Source: Herbaspirillum huttiense (GTDB lineage Bacteria; Pseudomonadota; Gammaproteobacteria; Burkholderiales; Burkholderiaceae_D). From it: a DNA stretch of 64,000 nt. The position numbers were made by a program, and so were the translations under genes. How positions within the stretch are numbered: position 1 is the stretch's first letter; every line of letters starts with the position of its first letter. Below the pieces are notes generated by a model. The model searched no databases, was not told the DNA's origin, and was given only the letters and a program-made list of their open reading frames with translations. The stretch is from positions 1,054,001 through 1,118,000 of the forward strand of contig NZ_CP037993.1 in the NCBI RefSeq assembly GCF_004367745.1, in the 5' to 3' direction. Positions 1 through 6,905 of this stretch are shown in pieces.

Positions 1-313
1 TCTCCCAGGTGGCCGGCGGGCCGTAGTAACGGCCGACCTGCATGCCGCTGCGATCCTTGAGCACGGCATCGGGGCCGACGAAGGTCCATTCGAACTGGCC
101 GGGCATGTCCTTCTTGGCGCGGCATTCATAGAGGATCTCACCCACGCCCACGGTCTGCAGGACCACCTTGTTGCCGGCCGGGACCTTGACGGCGTCCGGC
201 AGGCTGTCCTGCGAATACATGGTCGACATGGGCGCGCAGGCCGCCAGCGTGAGGGCCGCGGCCAGGGGCAGGGCGATACGGAGGGAACGGGTAGACAGGA
301 TGGCAGTTTGCAT
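1..313 (-). CDS. DUF3455-family lipoprotein, 3' end outside the window
   Basis: Partial gene whose N-terminal 104 codons lie in the window. It starts at an ATG preceded by an AAGGAG ribosome site and encodes a signal peptide of about 23 residues ending in a lipobox (LTLAAC, then APMS), so it is probably an outer-membrane or periplasmic lipoprotein. The mature part has the pattern of DUF3455 proteins: GVGEILYECRAKK, then QFEWTFVGPDAVLKD and GRYYGPPATWE. No biochemical role is established for this family that I can apply here. It is oriented like the downstream sugar operon but is separated from it by about 180 bases, so it is probably an independent gene. Confidence 0.75.
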   Translation of the reverse strand, partial: MQTAILSTRSLRIALPLAAALTLAACAPMSTMYSQDSLPDAVKVPAGNKVVLQTVGVGEILYECRAKKDMPGQFEWTFVGPDAVLKDRSGMQVGRYYGPPATWE

Positions 314-491
314 GATGGGCTCCTTGTTTCTTGAAATGGATGGTTGTCTCGTGCAGCCCGCCGCCGCATGCGCGACAACGGGGCTGACATGAGGTACTAC
401 CCGCGAGGAGCCGATCTGGATGCAGTGATTTGAAAATATTTTTTAAAAAAAGATGGGCGGGAGAATTGGTGAGTATTTTTAACGGGAAATT

Positions 492-1544
492 CTACTTCTC
501 CCGCCGCAGCGCGAACACCGCTCCCGCCAGCACGATGAAGCCGCCAATGATGGCTTTCTGCCAGGTACTGGGCACGCCGGCCAGGATCAGCACGTTGTTG
601 ATCAGGGTCACCAGCAGCACGCCCAGCAGCGTACCCACCACACTGCCATGGCCGCCCGTGATGCGCGCACCGCCCAGGACCACCGCGGCGATCACATCCA
701 GCTCGCTGCCCACCAGGTCGAAGGGATTGGCCAGGCGTGTGCTGGAGACGTGCACGATGCCCGCCAGTCCTGACAGGAAACCGGCATAGCCGAACACGAA
801 CAGATGCACCGAACGCAATTTGTAGCCCAGCCGTTCGGCGATGGCCAGGCTGCCGCCCACGGCGTAGACGGCGCGCCCCATCAGGGTCTTGTTGAGCAGC
901 CACCAGGTCAGCGCACTGGCCAGCACCAGCACCAGCACGGTGGCGGGCAGCACGGCGTGCAGGCCGCTGGCCGTGTCATGCCGCGCCAGGGCCAGCTTGC
1001 CGAACTGATCCATGGCATGCGGCACGTTCATGAAGAACACGGTCCCGACGAAGGTCAGCAGGATGCCGCGATAGAGATACTGGGTACCGATGGTGACGAT
1101 CAGCGAGGGCGCCTTGAGCCAGTCCACCAGCAGCCCGTTGAGCACACCCAGCGCGGTGCCGCCGGCCGCACCGGCCAGCAGGATGACGGCGATGTGCGTC
1201 TCCGGGAAATACGTCATCACGACCTTGGTGATGGAATACATGGTGAGCGCCGCGATGGCCGCGAAGGAGACGTCGATGCCACCGGCGGCCAGCACGATCA
1301 TCACGCCCAGCGCAAACAGGCCCAGCGTGGTGCAGGCGCGCACGATGTCGAACAGCACCGCCAGCTGAAAGAAGGCGGGATTGATCAGGGCCACCGTCAC
1401 CACCACCAGCAGGATCAGGACGAAGGTGAACAGCGAAGGGTTTTTCTTGAGCAGCGCACCCAGGCTGGCTGCCGCACTGCGCGGGGGCAGGGCGGGACTG
1501 GTGTCGGTGTGGGCGTTCTGGCGGGTCAAAGTGCTTGCATCCAT
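492..1544 (-). CDS. CUT2 sugar ABC transporter permease (RbsC family)
   Basis: 350-residue inner-membrane permease with many hydrophobic segments and the BPD_transp_2 (RbsC/AraH) signature GIDVSFAAIAALTM near residue 90 and [16 protein letters not shown] near residue 290. It is the last gene of the operon, 9 bases after the ATPase, and is the second of two permeases (the other starts at 5272), so the channel is probably a heterodimer. The substrate is inferred from the neighbours (deoC, sugar kinase) to be 2-deoxyribose or a related pentose. Confidence 0.9.
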   Translation of the reverse strand: MDASTLTRQNAHTDTSPALPPRSAAASLGALLKKNPSLFTFVLILLVVVTVALINPAFFQLAVLFDIVRACTTLGLFALGVMIVLAAGGIDVSFAAIAALTMYSITKVVMTYFPETHIAVILLAGAAGGTALGVLNGLLVDWLKAPSLIVTIGTQYLYRGILLTFVGTVFFMNVPHAMDQFGKLALARHDTASGLHAVLPATVLVLVLASALTWWLLNKTLMGRAVYAVGGSLAIAERLGYKLRSVHLFVFGYAGFLSGLAGIVHVSSTRLANPFDLVGSELDVIAAVVLGGARITGGHGSVVGTLLGVLLVTLINNVLILAGVPSTWQKAIIGGFIVLAGAVFALRREK

Positions 1545-1553
1545 GCTCGGTTC

Positions 1554-3116
1554 TCAATGTTCGTGGCTTTGTTCGGAGACCAGGTCGTGCGCGAGGTCGC
1601 TCTCGGACAAGCCCTCCACCTCGAAGCGGCGCACGATGCGTCCGCGCTTCATCAGCAGCAGGTTGTCGCAGTTCTGCAGCAGCTCGGGCAGGTCGTCGCT
1701 GATCAGGATGACGCCCATGCCCTGTTTTGCCAGGTCCTGGATGATGCGGTAGATGATGTCCTTGGAACCCACATCCACGCCCACCGTCGGCCCGTGCAGG
1801 ATCAGCACGCGCGGATTGATGGCCAGCCAGCGGCCGATCAGCACGCGCTGCTGGTTGCCGCCGGAGAGCGACTGCACCGGACGATCCACGTCCGGGGTGG
1901 CGATCTGCAATTGCCTGACCGTGTCCACCGAGAAGCGCTGGCAGGCCGCCGCATCGAGTGCACCGAACTTGCCGCGCATCTTGCGCAGGATGGTGGTGAT
2001 GATGTTGTCGCGAATCGATTTGTCGAGGAACAGGCCTTCGCTGATGCGATCCTCGGGTACGTAGCCGATGCCATGCGTGATCGCATCGCCGGGCGCGCGC
2101 AGCGACAGGTGCTGTCCGTCCAGCACGATCTGTCCGCCATGCGCCGGTTCGACCCCGGCCAGCGCCAAGGCCAGTTCATTGCGGCCCGAATCAAGCAGGC
2201 CGGTGATGCCCAGGATCTCGCCTTCATGCAACGTGAAGCTGACATCCTCAAAGGCGGCGCGGCGCGTGAGGGCCGTGACTTCCAGGCGGGTCTTCTGCAA
2301 TTGGGCGTCGACGCGATAGCGCTCCTCGCTCAACTGTTTGCCGGTCATCAGCTGGCCCAGCTGGGCCTTGGTGAAGGTCTGGATCGGTCCTTGCGCGACT
2401 TTTTCTCCATCGCGGAAAACGATGGCCTGGCCGCCGATGGCAAAGCATTCATCGAGCTTGTGGCTCACGAACAGCACCGCCACGCCATTGGCGCGCAGGC
2501 CGTTGATGACCTTGACCAGCGCATCGACTTCCTTCTGGGTGAGCGAGGTAGTCGGTTCATCCATGATCACCATGCGCGCACTGGTGGCAATCGCGCGGGC
2601 GATGGCGATCAACTGGCGGGTGGCGATGGGCAGCTCGTCCACGCGCGTATCGAGAAACGCCGCCGTGGCCGGCAGATTGACCGCGCGCAGGGCGCGCGCC
2701 GCCGTGTCGTTGAGGGCGCCGCGATCGAACAGGCGTGCCAGCCGCCCCTGATGGCGCACCAGCTGGGCGCTCAGGGCAACGTTCTCGGCCACGCTCATGT
2801 TGGGCAGCAGCGAGAGATCCTGATACACCGTCTCGATGCCCAGCGACAGCGAGGCCAGCGGCGTGAGTTCGGCCACGCGTTCGCCCTGGATGAAGATTTC
2901 TCCTTCGCTGGGCGGCTGGGCCCCGGCGATGATCTTGATCATGGTGCTCTTGCCGCAGCCGTTCTCGCCCAGCAGGTGATAGATCTCGCCGGCGTGGATG
3001 GTGAGATCGATGCCGCGCAGGGCATGCACCCCGGCAAAGCGCTTGTGGATACCCTGCAGCCGCAGGAATTCCTGGGCAGGCGCGCCGTCGGGGCGGGAAG
3101 TGTCTTGAGTGCTCAT
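1554..3116 (-). CDS. CUT2 sugar ABC transporter ATPase with degenerate second half
   Basis: 520-residue ATPase with two fused nucleotide-binding domains, as usual in CUT2 importers. Domain 1 is intact: Walker A GENGCGKST at about residues 50-58 and Walker B MDEPTTS. Domain 2 keeps an LSGGNQQ signature but has no proper Walker A (GLLDSGRNE), which is normal for the family. It also carries LILHGPTVGVD where [11 protein letters not shown] is usual, so the Walker B aspartate and catalytic glutamate are His441 and Gly442. ATP hydrolysis would depend on domain 1. The gene sits between the binding-protein gene (starting at 4214) and the second permease (starting at 1544). Confidence 0.9.
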   Translation of the reverse strand: MSTQDTSRPDGAPAQEFLRLQGIHKRFAGVHALRGIDLTIHAGEIYHLLGENGCGKSTMIKIIAGAQPPSEGEIFIQGERVAELTPLASLSLGIETVYQDLSLLPNMSVAENVALSAQLVRHQGRLARLFDRGALNDTAARALRAVNLPATAAFLDTRVDELPIATRQLIAIARAIATSARMVIMDEPTTSLTQKEVDALVKVINGLRANGVAVLFVSHKLDECFAIGGQAIVFRDGEKVAQGPIQTFTKAQLGQLMTGKQLSEERYRVDAQLQKTRLEVTALTRRAAFEDVSFTLHEGEILGITGLLDSGRNELALALAGVEPAHGGQIVLDGQHLSLRAPGDAITHGIGYVPEDRISEGLFLDKSIRDNIITTILRKMRGKFGALDAAACQRFSVDTVRQLQIATPDVDRPVQSLSGGNQQRVLIGRWLAINPRVLILHGPTVGVDVGSKDIIYRIIQDLAKQGMGVILISDDLPELLQNCDNLLLMKRGRIVRRFEVEGLSESDLAHDLVSEQSHEH

Positions 3117-3206
3117 AGTCCAACGCGATGACGAAGGACATCCGCCGTGGCCGGGATGATGATGCGGGCGCGCGGCGGATGTCCGGTGGGTCTGATCAGG
3201 CCGCGA

Positions 3207-4214
3207 TCAGAACGCGTACTGCTTGTAGTTCTTCTTGTCCACTTCGACCCAGGCCTGGCCGGTGACGATCACGCCCACGCCCGGACCCTTCTTGACGCTG
3301 ACCTTGTTGTAGCCGGGAATGCCCAGGTCCATGCCGTCGGTGATTTTCTTGCCCTGCACCAGCATCATGGCGGCCTTGTTCATGGCCAGGCCGGCATCCT
3401 TCGGATCCCAGAAGGCGATGCCACCCACGGCACCCGACTCCAGGAACTTGGCCGCTTCGCTCGGCAGGCCGGTGCCATAGACACAGACCTTGCCCTGCAG
3501 GCCGGCTTCTTCCACGGCGCGGCCGATACCCAGCACGTCGAGCGACGACGAACCCTGGAAGCCCTTGATGTCAGGATGCTTGCGCAGGATTTCCTTGGCC
3601 TTGGCGTAGGCCTTCTCGGCATCGTTGGCCGATTCGTTCTTGGCATCCACCAGGGTCATCTTGGGATACTTCTTGGCGGCATTGGAGGCGCCGCCATCAG
3701 CCCACTGCACCTGCGACTGGCTGCCCAGCGAACCGACCAGCGACGACCACTTGCCGGTCTCGCCCATGCAGGCGGCCAGGCGGTCATTCAGGCGTGCGCC
3801 ATAGGCGGTGTTGTCGAAGGCTTCGATATCGACCAGGGTGTTCTTCTGGTTGTCGGCTTCATGGGTGACCACCTTGATGCCGCGATCCAGGGCGCGCTTC
3901 AAGACCGGCTCCAGGGTCGGTGGATCCATCGACACCACGGCGATGGCATCGACCTTCTTGGCCACCAGGTCTTCCACCAGGCGTTGCTGCTGGGCTGCAT
4001 CCGATTGGGCCGGGCCGATCTGGCGCGTGGTCACGCCGGGATTGGCGGCAGCGAATTCCTTGACGCCCACTTCCATGCGGTTGAACCAGCTGATGCCGGT
4101 GATCTTGACCACGGTGACGATATCGATGGGTTTGTTCTGCGCCTGCAGCGCGCTGGCAAAGCCGATGGCTGCCAGAGCCGAACCCAGTACGCAAGCCGAT
4201 TTCTTGTTCATCAT
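3207..4214 (-). CDS. Periplasmic sugar-binding protein of the deoxyribose-type operon
   Basis: 335-residue periplasmic-binding protein of the Peripla_BP_4 type (LsrB/RhaS-like). I chose the first ATG of the MMNKK start, with GGAGAC 3 bases upstream; the frame stays open further upstream but that would bury the signal peptide (KKSACVLGSALAAIGFASALQAQ). The mature protein begins KPIDIVTVVKITGISWFNRMEVG. The binding protein lies between the two permease genes rather than first in the operon. The ligand is inferred from deoC and the kinase upstream to be deoxyribose or a similar free sugar. Confidence 0.88.
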   Translation of the reverse strand: MMNKKSACVLGSALAAIGFASALQAQNKPIDIVTVVKITGISWFNRMEVGVKEFAAANPGVTTRQIGPAQSDAAQQQRLVEDLVAKKVDAIAVVSMDPPTLEPVLKRALDRGIKVVTHEADNQKNTLVDIEAFDNTAYGARLNDRLAACMGETGKWSSLVGSLGSQSQVQWADGGASNAAKKYPKMTLVDAKNESANDAEKAYAKAKEILRKHPDIKGFQGSSSLDVLGIGRAVEEAGLQGKVCVYGTGLPSEAAKFLESGAVGGIAFWDPKDAGLAMNKAAMMLVQGKKITDGMDLGIPGYNKVSVKKGPGVGVIVTGQAWVEVDKKNYKQYAF

Positions 4215-4264
4215 GTCTCCAGTTTCCCCACTATGTGGATGGATCTTGACAGGCGGGGTGCTGT

Positions 4265-5272
4265 TCAAGACTTGCGCAATTGCGCCTTTGAATTCGGGAA
4301 AAAATCACGCCAGCTGACCCGCGCCGAGGCCAGGAAGCACAGCAGCAGCAAGCCCCAGGCGCAGTCGCGGAAGAAGTTGGAAATCTCCAGCAGGTTGAAG
4401 GTCGAGGACAGCAGCTGCAGCGCCAGCGCCGAGAAGAACAGGCAGACCATGCGCCCGTAGCCGCCTTGCGGACGGATGCCGGCCATCACCGCGATCAGGA
4501 TGGCGATGAGCAGGTAGGAGTTGCCATAGTCGGCCTTCACGCTGGCAGTGCGTGCGGCGATGATGACGCCGGCCACCGAAGCCAGCACGCCGCTCAAGGT
4601 GTAGGTGGCAAAGCGCAGGCGATTCTGCGAGATGCCCGCGTAACGTGCTGCGCGCGCATTGGTGCCCAGCAGGTAGAGCTTGATGCCGAACAGGCTGTAG
4701 CGCATCAGCCAGCCCACGCCCAGCAGCAGCGCGACGAAGATGATGAAGGGGATGGGCACGCCCAGCACCGATTCATTGCCGATGGCCGAGATCGGATCGA
4801 CCACGCTGATGCGCAGGCTGGAGCCATTGGTCAGCACCACGGCCAGTCCGGTGAAGATCATCTGCGTGCCCAGCGTGCAGAGAATCGGCGTCAGATTGCC
4901 GCGCGAAATCAGCCAGCCGTTGAGTGCACCGCCCACCAGTCCGGTGACCAGTGCCACCGCGATGAAGCCCAGCGTGTAGGTCCACGGTGCCGCATCGGGC
5001 GCGGCCACCAGCAGCGGCATGGTGGCTGCGGCCACGACGCCGGCCAGATTGGCCAGGCCGATGCCGGAAAGATCGATGCCGCCATTGCCCGAGATCATCG
5101 CCAGCGCCACGCCGATGGCCAGCAGGCCCAGTTCAGGCAGCTGGCTGGCCATGGACTGGAAGTTGTAGAGGTCCAGGAAGTCGCCGCGCGAGAACACGGT
5201 GGCCACCAGCAGGATGGCCAGGTTGATGACCAGCAGGAACAGCAGTTGCGGGTCGGAGATCTTCAGTTTCAT
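4265..5272 (-). CDS. CUT2 sugar ABC transporter permease (first of two)
   Basis: 335-residue RbsC-family permease. The start MKLKISDPQ is preceded by AAGGTGA; an upstream in-frame ATG has no comparable site. Motifs include GLLAIGVALAMISGNGGIDLSG near residue 60 and SGVLASVAGVIIAARTASV. It lies 25 bases downstream of the kinase gene and 50 bases before the binding-protein gene, so the order is kinase, permease, binding protein, ATPase, permease. It should pair with the permease that starts at 1544 in one inner-membrane complex. Confidence 0.9.
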   Translation of the reverse strand: MKLKISDPQLLFLLVINLAILLVATVFSRGDFLDLYNFQSMASQLPELGLLAIGVALAMISGNGGIDLSGIGLANLAGVVAAATMPLLVAAPDAAPWTYTLGFIAVALVTGLVGGALNGWLISRGNLTPILCTLGTQMIFTGLAVVLTNGSSLRISVVDPISAIGNESVLGVPIPFIIFVALLLGVGWLMRYSLFGIKLYLLGTNARAARYAGISQNRLRFATYTLSGVLASVAGVIIAARTASVKADYGNSYLLIAILIAVMAGIRPQGGYGRMVCLFFSALALQLLSSTFNLLEISNFFRDCAWGLLLLCFLASARVSWRDFFPNSKAQLRKS

Positions 5273-5297
5273 GGTCGGTTCACCTTGCGGGGGAATG

Positions 5298-6260
5298 TCA
5301 TTGCGCCTGCGCCAGCGCACCGGCGTTGGCCTGCAGCAGAGCCAGCGCTTCCTGGCGGCTGGGCATGGACGGGGCGGTGCCGGGGCGGGTGACCGAAATG
5401 GCCGCCACCGCCGTGGCCAGCCGCGCGGCCTGTTCTGCGCTCATGCCTTCGGCCAGTCCGGCGGCGAAGGCGCCGTTGAAGGCGTCGCCCGCACCGGCGG
5501 TCTCCACCACGGTGCCTGCGCACAGGGCCGGCAGATGCAGCGATTGCGAGCGGCTGTGCAGCAAGGCACCCTGCGCGCCCAGCGTGATGAGGGCGCAGCC
5601 CACGCCGCGTTCCAGCAGCACGTCGGCAGCGCGGCGGGCATCGTCGACGGTGTGGATTTCGATACCGGTCAGCAGGGCCGCTTCATGCTCATTGGGGGTG
5701 ATGAAATCGCACAGGCCATAGATCTGCGGCGGGAAGTCCAGTGCCGGGGCCGGGTTGAAGACGGTGGTGGTGCCTGCCGCCCGGGCGATCTGCAGGCCGG
5801 TGAGCGCAGCCTCGGGCGGCTGCTCCAGCTGGGTGACGAAGACACTCGCCGCTTCGATGGCCTGGTGTTCGCGTTCCACATCCTGGGTGGACAGTTGCGA
5901 GGCGGCACCTGGTACCACGATGATGGCATTGTCGCCGCTGGCATCGTTGACGTAGATGAAGGCCGCCCCGGTGGGAGCATCCTCGATCACGCGCACGTGC
6001 GGGGCGATGGTTTCCTGACGCCACAGCGAAAGCGCGATGTCCCCGAAGGAATCCTTGCCGATGGCCGAGATGAAGCGCACCGGCGCACCGACGCGCGCAG
6101 CGGCCACGGCCTGGTTGGAGCCCTTGCCGCCGGGCCCCATGGCGAAGCCGGTGCCGGCGATGGTCTGGCCCAGGCCGGGCATGCCCGGTGCGCGGAAAGC
6201 GAGGTCGGCCACGTAGATGCCCAGCACGGCCACGCCGGTCTTGTGCGAGAGGGAAGTCAT
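5298..6260 (-). CDS. PfkB/ribokinase-family sugar kinase, probable deoxyribokinase
   Basis: 320-residue PfkB-family kinase. It shows the N-terminal GPGGKGSNQAVAAARVG sugar-binding signature, NPAPA in the middle, and the C-terminal anion-hole and base motif ETAGAGDAFNGAFAAG, where Asp of AGAGD is the catalytic base. The start is set by GGAGGCGTGAGC, which overlaps the stop of the mutarotase gene and implies translational coupling. In this operon, phosphorylation of deoxyribose to deoxyribose-5-phosphate would feed DeoC, as for Salmonella DeoK. That specificity is inferred from context; sequence alone says ribokinase-like. Confidence 0.85.
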   Translation of the reverse strand: MTSLSHKTGVAVLGIYVADLAFRAPGMPGLGQTIAGTGFAMGPGGKGSNQAVAAARVGAPVRFISAIGKDSFGDIALSLWRQETIAPHVRVIEDAPTGAAFIYVNDASGDNAIIVVPGAASQLSTQDVEREHQAIEAASVFVTQLEQPPEAALTGLQIARAAGTTTVFNPAPALDFPPQIYGLCDFITPNEHEAALLTGIEIHTVDDARRAADVLLERGVGCALITLGAQGALLHSRSQSLHLPALCAGTVVETAGAGDAFNGAFAAGLAEGMSAEQAARLATAVAAISVTRPGTAPSMPSRQEALALLQANAGALAQAQ

Positions 6261-6262
6261 GC

Positions 6263-6715
6263 TCACGCCTCCGGTGGCAACACACCTTTTTTGAGCAGGA
6301 AGCAGCCGTAGAAGCGGCGCTCGCCGGTGGCGATCACGCAATACGCTTTCTTGGCCGCTTCGTAGAAGGCGAAGCGCTCGATGGACCCGAGCGGACGTTC
6401 GCGGCCTTCAGCCTGGTTGACTTCCTGTTGCAGTTCCTGCTGTACCGGCGGGATGGTGGCGGGTTCGCCCATGATCTCCATGCGCCGCACCGGCTGCTCC
6501 ACGGCATTGTCCAGCGGCAGCACCGAGAGGATGGCGCGCGCAGCTTCGGTGGTGCCCACGCCATCGATGCGCAGCACCTTGCCCAGCACCGTCTGGCGGG
6601 CCACCGAGTCGGCCGGGAAATTGGCGTCGCACAAGACCAGTTCGTCACCGTGTCCCATCGCGCGCAAGGCGTAGAGCACATCGGCGTTCAATAAAGGATG
6701 CAGATTTTTAAGCAT
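6263..6715 (-). CDS. RbsD/FucU-family sugar mutarotase
   Basis: 150-residue mutarotase. The N-terminus LKNLHPLLNADVLYALRAMG followed by HGDELVLCDANFPADS is closer to FucU than to RbsD, as I recall those sequences. Members interconvert pyranose/furanose forms or anomers of fucose or ribose. It directly precedes the kinase, so it probably supplies the kinase with the right sugar form. A 190-base gap containing a 16-base near-palindrome separates it from the aldehyde dehydrogenase upstream, so an internal promoter may start here. Confidence 0.88.
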   Translation of the reverse strand: MLKNLHPLLNADVLYALRAMGHGDELVLCDANFPADSVARQTVLGKVLRIDGVGTTEAARAILSVLPLDNAVEQPVRRMEIMGEPATIPPVQQELQQEVNQAEGRERPLGSIERFAFYEAAKKAYCVIATGERRFYGCFLLKKGVLPPEA

Positions 6716-6733
6716 GTCGTCTCCTGTGGATTT

Positions 6734-6749
6734 TATAAGTATGCTTATA
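6734..6749. promoter_or_regulatory. Near-palindrome before the mutarotase gene (TATAAGTATGCTTATA)
   Basis: Perfect 6-base arms TATAAG/CTTATA around TATG, 19 bases upstream of the mutarotase start, in an AT-rich 190-base gap inside the operon. It could be an operator or hold a -10 element (on the minus strand it reads TATAAGCATACTTATA). Further upstream in the same gap, TCGTCAGGA occurs twice (6857-6865 and 6868-6876), spaced one helical turn. Function is not known. Confidence 0.4.
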
Positions 6750-6905
6750 GAATAAATCTAAATCTTGTTGCTTGGGAGTCCTTGTTCAGCTTGATTGTTC
6801 ACCGTAAAAAACTAATATTTCAAGATTTCATTTCTTTCGGTTTATTAGTCAGCATATCGTCAGGACTTCGTCAGGAAAACCGTATTGCGCTGAAGCACAA
6901 GGTTT

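Noticed and set aside
804-3131. 775-codon open frame on the plus strand opposite the sugar ABC genes
   Set aside because: It is antisense to three conserved genes and its translation is rich in His, Gln, Arg and Asp with no domain; such frames are a by-product of high GC and strong third-position bias.
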